From Thinopyrum elongatum (Eukaryota > Streptophyta > Magnoliopsida > Poales > Poaceae): a stretch of DNA of 64,000 bases. This document shows positions 44,954-56,970 of this stretch, piece by piece. Where the stretch lies: positions 34,988,755-35,052,754 of the forward strand of contig CM022299.1 of assembly GCA_011799875.1 (NCBI GenBank). Direction: 5' to 3'. Position numbers and translations under genes: made by a program. The notes under the pieces are model-generated. The model ran no database searches. It was not told the origin of the DNA and saw nothing but the letters and a program-made list of their open reading frames with translations. How positions within the stretch are numbered: the first letter of the stretch is position 1; each line of letters opens with the position of its first letter.

Positions 44954-46718
44954 GTCTCTGTTAGCGGATGTTCGTCTGATATATTTTTCTTTTTCTGTTT
45001 TATTTTCGGCTAGGGACCCATGCGTGTGTATATATATATATTTTTATCGCAGATTAGTCCCTGATCTTTAAACCCTCGCAAATTTTTACTCGTTTATCCA
45101 AATCCAACGAAACCAACGCCAAATTCTTCGTCTCGATCCCCTCTGTTTAGATAATCAACTTGAACATGATTTTGAAAATTTAAAATTTGGTTTCAAGCAG
45201 ATTTGAATTTGAACTTCTTTTGATCGTAGTTTGAGTTTCGTGACTCCGATTCGATTGTTTCTTTTTGCAAATCGAAGCTCTTCACTTGAACTTTCTGTTC
45301 AGACCTTTTCTTTCGGGTTTTACCCTTGCATATTATGCTTGAGTGCTTATGTATGCTATTGTTTGTTCACGATAGAGTTTCCGGAGTGCGAGGCTTGCTA
45401 CTACGAATCACTAGGGTTTTCCGATCGTCAGCAAGGTAAATAACACTTTGATCATATCCCTTTATTACCCAGTTTTTATGCATTAGTTTCAATCCTCCAA
45501 CACTGCATGGTTAGGATGTGATAACATGTGGGTATTGGGAAGTAGTCGATGAGGTAGGAACCTATTGTCTTATAGCTAACCCTGGGTTTATTACGTTATG
45601 CTTTTACTATTTTGCTATGCTCGTAGACGTGGATTGGTATGTGAGATTCATGGAAGTTGCGAGAGTAATTTTTAACTAAGGGAAACTTAAGGTGGCTACT
45701 TAAATACACATCTGGGTGGATTGGTTGCGGGCACCTGGAGAATCCAGTGTTTTCCTAGGATATCCCGGAGTACCCGTGTGATCATCCTACGGAATGCCAC
45801 CCAGGCTCAAAGGGATCATAAGATTATTCATATTAGAAACTTCCATGTGCAGCCACAAGCCATTATGGGCTCTGGCATAGGTGAGTAAGTTGTGTGAGCT
45901 CTTGAAGAGGTGGACTAGCAGATGTAGGGGAAGTAGGTGGTACTGTCTACCCAGAGTAAAGAGTTAACACTTCGGAAAGACTGTGTCTCGGTCATCCGTT
46001 TCTCAAACACCGTGTAGTGCGAGAAATCCAATAGAGGAGATCTAGTCTTGTGGGGAAAAGTGCGCAAACCTCTGCAGAGTGTACAAACTAATCATGGTTA
46101 GCCGTGTCCCCGGTTATGGACATCTTGAGTATCTGGTACTTGGATTATTGATTTGATCTCATCACTATATTTAATTAATGTATTGGGTTATTATAATTTG
46201 GGAATTTTGGGATTGAGTTGGAGGAACCTTCTCATTAATGGCATAAACTTGGTAGTAAATAAAATCTAATCCATTGTTGTAGGGAAAAATTGGCTTTATG
46301 CAAATGATAAACTTAGAGCCTCCACCAGCCATATATGCATGTAGTGATAGCTGTTATTGTTCATTGCTCTATAGTGTTATCTTGCCAGCATATTCCACGT
46401 GCTGACCTACACGGCTGCAACGTATCATGTTGCAGAATTTTCAGACGAAGAGTAAGGTGCGATAGGTTGTTGTCATGCACTCAGCTATGCCGTTGGAGTT
46501 GATGGACTCATTTATCTTCGAAGCTTCCGCAGTTATTTTATTTAGTTGGCCTTCAGCCATATTTATGTAATAAATACTCTTTATGAGGATTTTGATGTAA
46601 TAAGTATGTGATTGAACTCTGTTATAAATCCTTGAGTACTGTGTGTGTCAGCATACCGATCCAGGGATGACACTTAAGCACAGAGACTTCGATCCATTGG
46701 GATCGGGTCGCTACAAGA

Positions 46719-46730
46719 TGGTATCAGAGC
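46719..46730 (+). other. Primer-binding site of chromovirus
   Basis: TGGTATCAGAGC, complementary to initiator-Met tRNA, three bases after the LTR end. Confidence 0.92.
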
Positions 46731-46841
46731 CCACGCTGACTGTAGGACGCGACCACTAGCAAAAGCCACAGGATACTCTTCTCTACTCTTTTCTAACTCT
46801 TCTCCACTCATTTCTAACTCTTCTCTATTTCCACTCTATAG

Positions 46842-47576
46842 ATGTCGGATCCCAGGAACAAGTTCACTTAGCCGGATGACGACACCCCTTTCGGACGCCA
46901 CTTGAAGGAAGTCACCAAGTACCTGAACATTGGTATACCAAGCTTCACCGGAACCTTCACTGTAACTTTACCAGAAGAGGAGCGCTGGACGATTCAAGTT
47001 CGTGTTCCTGGAAGGACGTTTACACCAATTACCGAGCCCATTGAGTTTTCCTTTGATGCACCGACCTAGAGTTTAGGAAAGAGCATGGCCGCCCACATCA
47101 CTATTGGACGCATAGGCGAGGTGTACAACAAGGATCTTAAAGACACCATCTACCAGATATGTGGACGCCGGGATGAGCAATGGGAGATGATTCGCACCAG
47201 GAAGGATGGGTCTATTGCAGCCTACATTCAGGAGATGAACCAGCACATTCGTCGCTATGAGAATCAGATGTGCGCTAACATGATAGATACCAAGAAGGTG
47301 ATGACCCGGAACATGGAGCTGGAAGAGGAACTCAAGTCAACTCGCGATGGGTACAAAGAGGAAATTGCTGTACTACTGGAGAAGAATGAAGACCTGACGA
47401 GGAAGCTAGGAATATTCATGGGGAATCCCGAACATGAAGTGGACATTCGCTCTGAAGACTACATCATACTAGATGACACGGACACCGATCCCGACAGCGA
47501 GGATGAGGACAGTGATGACTATGAAGACGAAGCCGGAGCTGACATTATGGAGTCTTCCACCGATCAAAATTTCTAG
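46842..47576 (+). pseudogene. Extra ORF upstream of gag, coiled-coil and acidic tail
   Basis: One frame from ATG 46842 (MSDPRNKF) to TAG 47574, ~244 codons, with internal TAG at 46869 and 47067. The N-terminal ~75 residues look globular (PSFTGTFTVTLPEEERW). The middle (about residues 130-190) is charged, with heptad-like spacing (MELEEELKSTRDGYKEEI). The C-terminus is very acidic (DTDTDPDSEDEDSDDYEDE). It precedes gag by ~200 bp and has no zinc knuckle. Extra ORFs before gag are known in some plant Ty3/gypsy lineages; this one's role is unknown. Confidence 0.6.
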
Positions 47577-47773
47577 TCGACCACCATGTTATTAGTAGTA
47601 TTTCCTCCAAGTAGTTAGTATCGAACGATTTGTAATAGTAGCTTAGATCGATTGTTTGAATCTTGTTTGAAATTGAGTGGTGTGGAATGAATATGTTTGT
47701 CTCATATGCATATGGGTAGTGAAATCTCTCATTAGACCTATTCTATTCTGTTCTCACCCCTCTAACCTAACAG

Positions 47774-49120
47774 ATGCCTCCGAGACGTGACCCCGGATTC
47801 GCTTTCCCGCCATAGCTCACCCAGTTGATCCAACAACAGAATGCCTTGATGCAGATGCTCATCCAGAACCAAGGCAACAACAACAACCCACCGCCACCAC
47901 CCCCAGTTGACAACCTAGCCCATTTTCTAAGGTTGAATCCGCCGGTGTTCTCTAGCAGCACCGAGCCAATTGTTGCTAATGACTGCCTCCGCAAGATTGG
48001 AAGGGAGCTGACCACCACAGGTTGCACTGATGCTGAGAAGGTGCGCTTTGCCGCACATCAACTGGATGGACCCGCAGCCTCATGGTGGGAGAACTACACT
48101 GCCACTTTCCCCGTGGCCAATGTTACTTGGGATCAATTTCAGTAGGCTTTCCGCACTGCACATGTCTCAGCTGGAGCCATGAGTTTGAAGAAGCGTGAGT
48201 TCCACAACTTATGCCAAGGGAGTCGTACAGTGGGGCAGTATGTGGATGAGTTCAGCAAGCTAGCACGCTATGCCCCAGATGATGTGGCCACAGATGCCGC
48301 GAAGCAGGAGAAGTTTCTTGAGGGACTCAATGATGAGCTAAGTATGCAGTTGATGGTGGCAACTTTCAACAACTACCAGGAGCTGGTAGACAAGGCCCTA
48401 ATGATTGAAGGCAAGCAGCAGCAGATAGATAACCGTAAGAGGAAGTATGGACAGGGGAAGTATAATTCTGGAGCCCAGCAGAAGCCTCGCTATTCCTCGT
48501 ACTCAGGAGGGCATACTCATCATAATCATGGAGGGCATAACCATGGTGGACATTCTCACAATGGAGGAAATTCACGCACCCACAGTGGCCCTAAGAATGG
48601 CAATGGAAATGGAGGAAGCAACAGTCAGAATCATGCTAGCCCCGCGACACCTGCTAAGAAGGATCTGAGTCACATTACTTGTTTCAAGTGCGGGAAGACC
48701 GGACACTACGCCACTGAATGTTCTGAAGCCAAGAATGGAAATGGCAACGGAAGCTCAGGAAAGATGCCAAATCCTTTCACCAGAGGTCAGGTGAACCACG
48801 TCAACGTGGAGGAAGTTGAAGAGCAACCTGATGCAGTTATTGGTAAGTTTTTTATTAAGTCATTTACAACCCTTGTTCTTTTTGACACTGGTGCATCGCA
48901 TTCATACATATCAAGGGGATTTGTGGATAAGTTTGAGTTGGAAACCATAGCCCTTAGGTCACCCATGTTAGTGAGCTCACCAGGAGTGGAATATATGGCT
49001 AGACAATGGTGTTGCCAGTTGCCATTGACCATAGGTAAGCATGTTTTCCCCTCAGACCTCATTGATTTGGAATCTCAAGGATTGGATGTAATAGTAGGCA
49101 TGGATTGGTGTATGGAGGAA
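47774..49120 (+). pseudogene. Chromovirus gag and protease
   Basis: ATG 47774 (MPPRRDPGF). A Gln/Asn/Pro-rich start is followed by the retrotransposon gag region (PAASWWENY, LKKREFHNLCQG, YAPDDVATD). Next come a His/Gly-rich repeat (HTHHNHGGHNHGGH) and a zinc knuckle CFKCGKTGHYATEC at 48680-48721, then aspartic protease with FDTGASHSYIS near 48880. In-frame TAGs lie at 47813 and 48143. A frameshift near 49105 separates it from the next part, which keeps the protease end (SILLTTPEGKRIKYV). Confidence 0.88.
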
Positions 49121-52100
49121 ACATCGATAGTGCTAGTAAGTCAATTCTTCTCACCACCCCAGAGGGAAAAAGGATCAAGTATGTGTCTAGGCATGCGCCA
49201 AGCAGGACTCAAGTAAATTCACTCTCGGGAGTTGTTCAGGAGGAAGTGCCAGTTGTGCAGGATTATCCCGATGTATTCCCGGAGGAACTACCAGGCATGC
49301 CACCAGACCGAGACATAGAGTTTTTGATCGAGCTGTTGCCAGGCACCGGACCAATATCGAAGAGACCATATCGGATGCCCGCAAACAATCTGGAGGAAAT
49401 TAAGAAGCAGATTAAGGAGTTATTGGAGAAAGGTTATAAATGACCAAGTTCATCGCCGTGGGGAGCCCCAGTGCTCTTAGTTGAGAAGAAGGATGGACCT
49501 TGAGAATGGTTGTTGATTATCGTGCGTTGAATGAGGTGACGATCAAGAACAAATACCCACTACCGATGATCAATGATTTGTTTGACCAGCTGCAAGGAGC
49601 TAAAGTATTTTCCAAGATCGATCTTCGATCAGGATACCACCAGCTGAAGATCCGAGAACAGGATATACCCAAGACAACTTTCACCACAAGGTATGGGCTA
49701 TATGAGTACACAGTTATGTCATTTGGTTTGACTAATGCCCCTGCCTATTTCATGAGTATGATGAACAAGGTGTTCATGGAGTTCTTGGATAAGTTTGTCG
49801 TGGTGTTCATTGATGATATATTGGTGTACTCAAAGAATGAAGAAGAACACAAGGAACATTTGCGCTTGGTTCTCGAGAAGCTCAGGGAATATCAGCTATA
49901 TGCCAAGTTCAGCAAATGCGAGTTTTGGTTGAAGGAAGTCGGATTTCTCGGACATGTTATATCAGGAGAAGGTATAGCAGTAGACCCTTCCAAGGTTAAA
50001 TCTATCACCGAGTGGATGGCACCCACCTCAGTTGGGGAGATACGCAGTTTCCTTGGACTTGCAGGATATTATCGGAGATTCATTGAGAATTTTTCCAAGA
50101 TTGCGAAGCCCATGACGGAGTTATTGAAGAAAGACACCAAGTTTAAATGGACTGGCGATTGTGAGGCCAGTTTTCAGGAGTTGAAGAGACGGTTGGTTAC
50201 AGCCCCAGTGCTGATTCTCCCGAACATACGCAAGGACTTCCAAGTATATTGCGACGCTTCACGTCAGGGCCTTGGAGGCATTCTTATGCAAGAAGGAAGA
50301 GTTGTTTCATATGCCTCACGACAGCTTCGACCTCATGAGTTGAATTATGCCACGCATGATTTGGAGTTAGCAGCCGTAGTGCATGCACTCAAGACGTGGA
50401 GACATTTTCTTATTGGAAATCGTTGTGATGTTTACACGGATCATAAGAGTTTGAAGTACATCTTCACACAGAAGGAGTTAAACCTCAGGCAGAGGAGATG
50501 GTTGGAGCTCATAAAGGATTATGACATGAAGTTGCATTATCATCCAGGAAAGTCCAATGTTGTAGCAGACGCGTTGAGCCGCAAGAGTTATGTTAATACG
50601 CTCATAACCGGAGGATTACCCCAGGAGCTAGCCGATGACCTCTGAGAACTTTGTTTGGAGATAGTTCTGAGAGGTTTTGTTGCGGCATTGGAAATTCAGT
50701 CCACTTTACTGGGAAGGATCCGAGAAGCCCAGAAGACGGACAAGGAGATTGCAGAGATAAAAGAAAGGATGAGCAAAGGAAAGCCTAAAGGTTTTCGTGA
50801 GGATGAGCACGAAACTTTATGGTTTGAGGATCGTATCTATGTGCCCAATGACCCCGAGATCAGGAAGTTAATACTTCAGGAGGCTCATGATTCGCCCTAC
50901 TTGATTCACCCAGGCAACACCAAGATGTATCTGGATTTGAAAGAGAATTTCTGCTGGACAGGAATGAAGAGGGATATTGTGGAGTATTTAGCAGTATGTG
51001 ACATATGTCAGAGAGTTAAGGCAGAGCATCAGAAACCAGCAGGGTTACTCCAGCCTTTGCCGATACCCGAATGGAAGTGGGATAAACTTGGCATGGATTT
51101 CATCACCGGATTACCCAGGACTCGTTCAGGATATGATTCTATCTGGATTGTAGTTGATCGCTTGACTAAAGTGGCTCACTTCATCCGCGTGAAAACCACC
51201 TATACAAGTGCTAAGTTGGCGAAGATATACATGACCAGGATCGTATGTCTGCATGGAGTTCCGAGGACCATCGTATCAGATAGAGGAACCCAGTTTACCT
51301 CAAAGTTTTGGAATCAGTTGCACGAAACTTTGGGTACCAGGCTAGAGTTCAGTACAGCCTTTCACCCACAGACAGATGGACAGACCGAGAGAGTCAACCA
51401 GATTCTGGAGGACATGTTGAGAGCTTGTGCGCTAGATTATGGGTCTAGTTGGGATGATAATTTGCCTTACGCAGAGTTCTCATATAACAACAGCTATCAA
51501 GCTAGTTTGAAGATGGACCCTTTCAAAGCCTTGTACGGAAGAAGGTGCAGGACACCACTGTCGTGGGATGAGGTTGGAGATAGACAGTTGTTCGGACCAG
51601 ACTTAATCAGAGATTCTGAATAGAAGGTTAAGTTGATTCAAGATAGACTCAAGATAGCCCAGTCCAGGCAGAAGAGTTATGCAGATATTAAATGCAAGGA
51701 GGTAACCTATGAAGTCGGAGACAGGGCATATCTTCGTGTGTCCCCACTTCGAGGAGTAAAACGATTTGGAGTCAAAGGAAAGCTAGCACCATGATTTGTG
51801 GGACCATACAGAGTATTGGAACGTATGGGTGAAGTTGCCTACAAGTTGGAATTACCCGAAGGTTTGTCAGGAGTTCATGAGGTGTTTCACGTTTCCCAGT
51901 TGAAGAAGTGCCATGCAGAGATGGCCGATATTCCTCTGAGAGATACAGTTCCCCTGGAAGCAATTCAGTTGGATAGTGATCTAACCTATGAAGAGAAGCC
52001 AGTTAAGATTCTCGAGTTTACCAGCCGACTTACACGCAGCAAGGTTATCAAGTTTTGCAAAGTTCAGTGGAGCCACCATACCGAAGAAGAAGCCACCTGG

Positions 52101-52181
52101 GAGCGAGAAGAAGACCTCCGCAAGGACCACCCACACCTTTTTGCTAGCCAACCCGAATCTCGAGGGCAAGATTCATCTTAA
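49105..52181 (+). pseudogene. Chromovirus pol: RT, RNase H, integrase, chromodomain
   Basis: The region begins with the protease end and PR-RT linker, then TGA at 49441 and a 1-base deletion near 49500. From there one frame runs to 52181: RT with [19 protein letters not shown] and FIDDILVYS (near 49806); RNase H with [10 protein letters not shown] and [10 protein letters not shown]; integrase HHCC finger (H...H, CDICQ) and core (MDFITGLP, SDRGTQF, QTDGQTERVN). A GPYRVLERMGEVAYKLELP segment and a chromodomain (about 52002-52144) close the frame. Stops at 50643 (TGA), 51621 (TAG) and 51792 (TGA) interrupt it. In the family this protein copies and integrates the element, and the chromodomain steers integration to heterochromatin. 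Confidence 0.92.
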
Positions 52182-52191
52182 GGGGGGGGGG
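52180..52191 (+). other. Polypurine tract of chromovirus
   Basis: A run of A followed by about eleven G, 6 bp before the 3' LTR. It is the probable primer site for plus-strand synthesis. Confidence 0.8.
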
Positions 52192-52197
52192 TAGGTT

Positions 52198-54842
52198 TGT
52201 AACATCCCAATTTTCAATTTGGATGTTAATCATTAGGTCATCATATGCATTCATGCTCTTTGCATTTTTATTTGTTTCTATTTGGACATTTTGATCCTAG
52301 AGACCTTAAGCAACTCAAGGACCATTTGAGAGAGTTGGAGGTTTTTCATAAAATCCATTTTTGAATTTTTCAAAATTGGTAAATTGGATCAAAGTGATTT
52401 TTATTTGAAATTATTCTTTTGATAATTTCGAAAATAAATAAAATAATGAGAGAAGATAATATGACTTCTTCAAACAGAGGAAATATTGGAAATTTAGTTT
52501 TAAATAAAAAATAAAGTTTATTCAAATTTTATTTGAGATTTATTCGAGTAAATTAGAGAAAAATATGCATTTTAGCCAAGAGAAATGTTCACGTTGTCCT
52601 AAATATTAGGAGAGGACCGTGAAAATGGTTTCTGGAATTTTAGGAGTTTTATTTTATTTTATTTTATTTTTCTTCACGGCGAAATTAAAAAAAAACTCTT
52701 CGACCGACTGGGCCGAAGCCCAGCCGGCCCAAGCCGCCACCGCCTCCGTCTCCGAGCTCGGGGCAGAGTCCCGAGCGAGCACGCTGCCGCCGCCGCCTCG
52801 CTTTGCCCCTTTCCCCAAGACGGCCTCGCCCCCTCTCCCCCTCTTTATAAGCCGCCCCGACCCCCCCCTCTCCTCCTCAAGTCGCTGCATCGCCGCCGCC
52901 GCCCCTCAGCAGTAGCAGCAGCAGTTAGCCGCCGCCGCTTGCGCAGCAGCCGCCGCCGCCGCTCGCGCCGCGCCGTCGCCTGCCGCCCCGCGCCCGCGCC
53001 TTCGTCGCTCCGCGCCGCGCCACCCCGCCCCGCCCCGCAGCCGCCGGAGCCGGAGTTCGTCGCCGCCGCCGCCGGTTTTTTTTCGCGAACCGGTATAAAC
53101 CGTCGAAAACCGCCCGTTTTTTTTTTTAGTTTCGGTTTTTTTCGTTTTAGATCAGTTTATTTTTATTAGGTTGGATTAATTAGCGAACGTTTGTTCGTTA
53201 GAATCTGTTAACGAACGAATTCGTTCGTTAGTCTCTGTTAGCGGACGGTCGTCCGATAGATTTTGCTTTTTCTGTTTTATTTTCGGCCAGGGACCCATCC
53301 GTGTATATATATATATATATATTTATCGCAGATTAGTCCCTGATCTTTAAACCCTCGCAACTTTTTACTCGTTTATCCAAATCCAACGAAACCAATGCCA
53401 AATTCTTCGTCTCGATCCCCTCTATTCAGATAATCAACTTGAACATGATTTTGAAAATTTAAAATTTGGTTACAAGCAGATTTGAATTTGAACTTCTTTT
53501 GATCGTAGTTTGAGTTTCGTGACTCCGATTCGATTATTTCTTTTTGCAAATCGAAGCTCTTCACTTGAAGTTTCTGTTCAGACCTTTTCTTTTGGGTTTT
53601 ACCCTTGCATATTATGCTTGAGTGCTTATGTATGCTATTGTTTGTTCACGATAGAGTTTCTGGAGCGCGAGGCTTGCTACTACGAATCACTAGGGTTTTC
53701 CGATCGTCAGCAAGGCAAGTAACACTTTGATCATATCCCTTTATTACCCAGTTTTTATGCATTAGTTTCAATCCTCCAACACTGCATGGTTAGGATGTGA
53801 TAACATGTGGGTATTGGGAAGTAGTCGATGAGGTAGGAACCTATTGTCTTATAGCAAACCCTGGGTTTATTACATTATGCTTATACTATTTTGCTATGCT
53901 CGTAGACGTGGATTGGTATGTGAGATTCATGGAAGTTACGAGAGTAATTTTTAACTAAGGGAAACTTAAGGTGGCTACTTAAATACACATCTGGGTGGAT
54001 TGGTTGCAGGCACCTGGAGAATCCAGTGTTGTCCTAGGATATCCCAGAGTACCCGTGTGATCATCCTATGGAATGGCACCCAGGCTCGGTCATCCGTTTC
54101 TCAAACACCGTGTCTCGGTCATACGTTTCTCAAACACCGTGTAGTGCGAGAAATCCAACGGAGGAGATCGAGTCTTGTGGGGAAAAGTGCGCAAACCTCT
54201 GCAGAGTGTACAAACTAATCATGGTTAGCCGTGTCCCCGGTTATGGACATCTTGAGTATCTGGTACTTGGATTATTGATTTGATCTCATCACTATATTTA
54301 ATTAATGTATTGGGTTATTATAATTTGGGAATTTTGGGATTGAGTTGGAGGAAGCTTCTCATTAATGGCATAAACTTGGTAGTAAATAAAATCTAATCCA
54401 TTGTTTTTGGGAAAAATTGGCTTTATGCAAATGATAAACTTAGAGCCTCCACCAGCCATATATGCATGTAGTGATAGCTGTTATTGTTCATTGCTCTATA
54501 GTGTTATCTTGCCAGCATATTCCATGTGCTGACCTACACGGCTGCAACGTATCATGTTGCAGAATTTTCAGACGAAGAGTAAGGTGCGATAGGTCGTTGT
54601 CATGCACTCAGCTATGCCGTTGGAGTTGATGGACTCATTTATCTTTGAAGCTTCCGCAGTTATTTTATTTAGTTGGCCTTCAGCCATATTTATGTAATAA
54701 ATACTCTTTATGAGGATTTTGATGTAATAAGTGTGTGATTGAACTCTGTTATAAATCCTCGAGTACTATGTGTGTCAGCATACCGATCCTGGGATGACAC
54801 TTAAGCACAGAGACTTCGATCCATTGGGATCGGGTCGCTACA
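52198..54842 (+). repeat. 3' LTR of chromovirus (2645 bp)
   Basis: TGTAACATCCC...GGGTCGCTACA, followed by TSD GCCGC. Compared with the 5' LTR it lacks ~180 bp after CACCCAGGCTC (present at about 45808-45987). It also has a short duplication of CTCGGTCATCCGTTTCTC (about 54085 and 54113), plus a longer TA microsatellite (53303-53321). Confidence 0.93.
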
Positions 54843-54881
54843 GCCGCATGAAGCTATATTAAGATCCGCACTAGGACTCGG

Positions 54882-55776
54882 CACTACAAAAAAACACTTC
54901 CATGATGATACGTGTTTGTCATAGTAGGTCACGATTTCTGTCATGCTTGTACATCCATGACGATTTTGTGACAGAATCAAGATAGTCATACCTGTGTTGT
55001 CGTAGAAGTGTTCCATGATAATACTAAAATTATCATCATGGAAGTGTCCACTTCCATGACGATAAATGGCGACTCTTGGAAGTGCTTTCATCAAGGGTGA
55101 CAGACACATGGCATCCACTATAACAGGTCGCCGTTAAGCTAATGGGTCCAGTTTTGGATCCGATAAACTATTAACTGCCCTGACCAATGGCGATTTTCCA
55201 TGTGTAAAACTCTCATTGGCCGAAGGAACCACTTGTCAGCTCCGCGTTGGGACAGATGTCAACGTCCAATGGACAGGAGGCGCCTATGATATGTCGACAC
55301 GTGGCAAGGCCCAACAGAGGCCCATTTAGGTTAAAAAGCTGGCCCGGTCAAAATTACCAGGCCGGCCCATTTAAGGCCTACTTGTGTATGGCCCATTTAG
55401 GGCCACGACCCATACGACTTCTTCAAATTCGGCCAGTCAACGGCCTGTTAACTATTTGAAACCATTGTAGCCCATCATTAGTTCGAGCCCATTAAGAACC
55501 CGCTATATATTTGGGCTCAATAGCAGCCCTAGATAATTTTGGCCTATTAACAACAGATTCCAGGGATGGGCCAATTTTCAGGATATACGTCTTTCGGCCT
55601 TTTAGCGACCATTCAAGTGTTGGGCCAATTTACAGCCCGATGTGTCTTCAGCTTGTTAACGGCCCATACAGGAGTTGGTCCATTTACAGTCTGACCTAAG
55701 TTTTGGCCTTTTAATGGCCCATGCTCTTCATGATCCAATATCAGCCCAGTGTCTCTTTCGGCCTGCTAAAGGCCCA
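54882..55776 (+). mobile_element. CACTA (En/Spm) transposon, 5' end
   Basis: Starts CACTACAAAAAAACAC, the terminal inverted repeat type of CACTA elements. It is followed by subterminal motifs in both orientations: CTTCCATGATGATA, CTTCCATGACGATA and complementary TATCATCATGGAAG. A GGCCCA/GGCCCATT-rich block lies at 55280-55770. No transposase is visible in the 895 bp before an X LTR interrupts it. The other end lies beyond element T, outside the window. Confidence 0.85.
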
Positions 55777-56970
55777 TGATACGTCTCCAACGTATCTATA
55801 ATTTATGAAGTATTCATGCCATGCTTACAACAATTTTATATGGTTTTGGTCAGATTTGGATCGAACTAACCCAGACTGACGCTGTTTTCAGCAGAACTAC
55901 CATGGTGTTGTTTTTTGTGCAGAAATAAATGTTCTCCAAATGCAACGAAACTTTTTGACGATTTTTTTGGAACAAAAGAAGCACTAGAAGCTTCGTGGGA
56001 GGGACAGAAGACCCACGAGGTGGGCACAACCCACCACGACCCGCTAGGGGGGCCTAGCTTGCCCCGGTGGGTTGTGCTCACCTCGAGGCCCATCTTCGCG
56101 TGATTCCAATGCTGAGAAATCCTATAAATAGAGAAACCATCAGAAATAACACTAGATTAGAAGGTTTGCCGCCACAAGCCTCAGTAGCCATGAAAAACCA
56201 ATCTAGACCCCGTTCTGACACTCCGCCGGAGGGGGAAATCATCACCGGTGGCCATCTTCATCATCCCGGCGGCCACCATGATGAGGAGGGAGTAGTCCAC
56301 CCTCGGGGCTGAGGTTTTGTACCAGTAGCTATGTGTTTAATCTCTCTCTCTCTCTCTCGTGTTCCTGAGATGTCACGATCTTGCCGTATCGTGGGCTTTA
56401 TTAATATAGTTGGATCATATGGTGTTTTCCCCTCTCTATCTTGTTGTGAATTGAGTTTTCCCTTTGAGATTTTGTTTTATCGGATTGAATACTTTTATCG
56501 ATTTGAGAGCACTTGATGTATGTCTTGCTATGAATACCCGTGGTGACAATGGGGTATCATATTGATTCACTTGATATGTGTTTTGGCACTCAACTCGAGG
56601 ATTCCCGAGGTGACATTGGGGTAATCTATGCATAGGGGTTGATGCACGTTCTCGTCTTTGTTTCTCCGGTAGAAATCTTGGGGCACTCTTTGTGGTTCTT
56701 TGTGTTGGATTGAGTATTATGAATTTGAATTTTTTTATGCACATTGCATAATCAACTCACGGATACTCGCGGTGACATTGGAGTATCTAGGTGACATTAG
56801 AGTTGGTTGATGTGTATCATATGGTGTTATTTTAGTATGAACTCTTGGTTAGATCAATCAGAAAGAATAGCTTGGTGTTATTTTAGTATGAACTCTAGGA
56901 TAGATTGATCGTAAAGAATAGCTTTGAGGTGGTCTTGTACCCTACAAACAATTTCTTCTAATGTTCTCCG
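55777..56970 (+). repeat. Family X LTR, left ~1.2 kb, interrupted by T
   Basis: TGATACGTCTCC start, closely matching 40060-41243. It inserted in the CACTA element (left flank GCCCA would be the TSD) and is cut at 56970 by element T. The remaining ~470 bp should follow T outside the window. TATA-like CTATAAATAG at 56122-56131. Confidence 0.88.

Larger units (their letters stand above)
43920..46715 (+). repeat. 5' LTR of chromovirus (2796 bp)
   Basis: TGTAACATCCC...GGGTCGCTACA. An AT-rich first 400 bp is followed by a TATA-like TTTATAAG (44580) and a very GC-rich block (44590-44800, CCG repeats). Then come a 22-bp palindrome (44932), a TA microsatellite (~45025-45041) and AT-rich DNA to the end. 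ORFs in the GC-rich block are composition artefacts. Confidence 0.93.
43920..54842 (+). mobile_element. Complete chromodomain gypsy element (Tekay/Del-like)
   Basis: Both LTRs, PBS, internal coding and PPT are present, with TSD GCCGC (43915-43919 and 54843-54847). The order gag, protease, RT, RNase H, integrase, chromodomain makes it a Ty3/gypsy chromovirus. LTR length near 2.7 kb and the C-terminal chromodomain type suggest the Tekay/Del clade. It carries an extra ORF upstream of gag. Every coding part has premature stops. In the first ~290 bp the two LTRs differ at about 9 positions by eye, mostly transitions. Confidence 0.93.

Noticed and set aside
45020..45045. TA repeat in the chromovirus LTR as the promoter TATA box
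   Set aside because: It is a microsatellite of variable length between the LTRs. The TTTATAAG site upstream of the GC-rich block is a better candidate.
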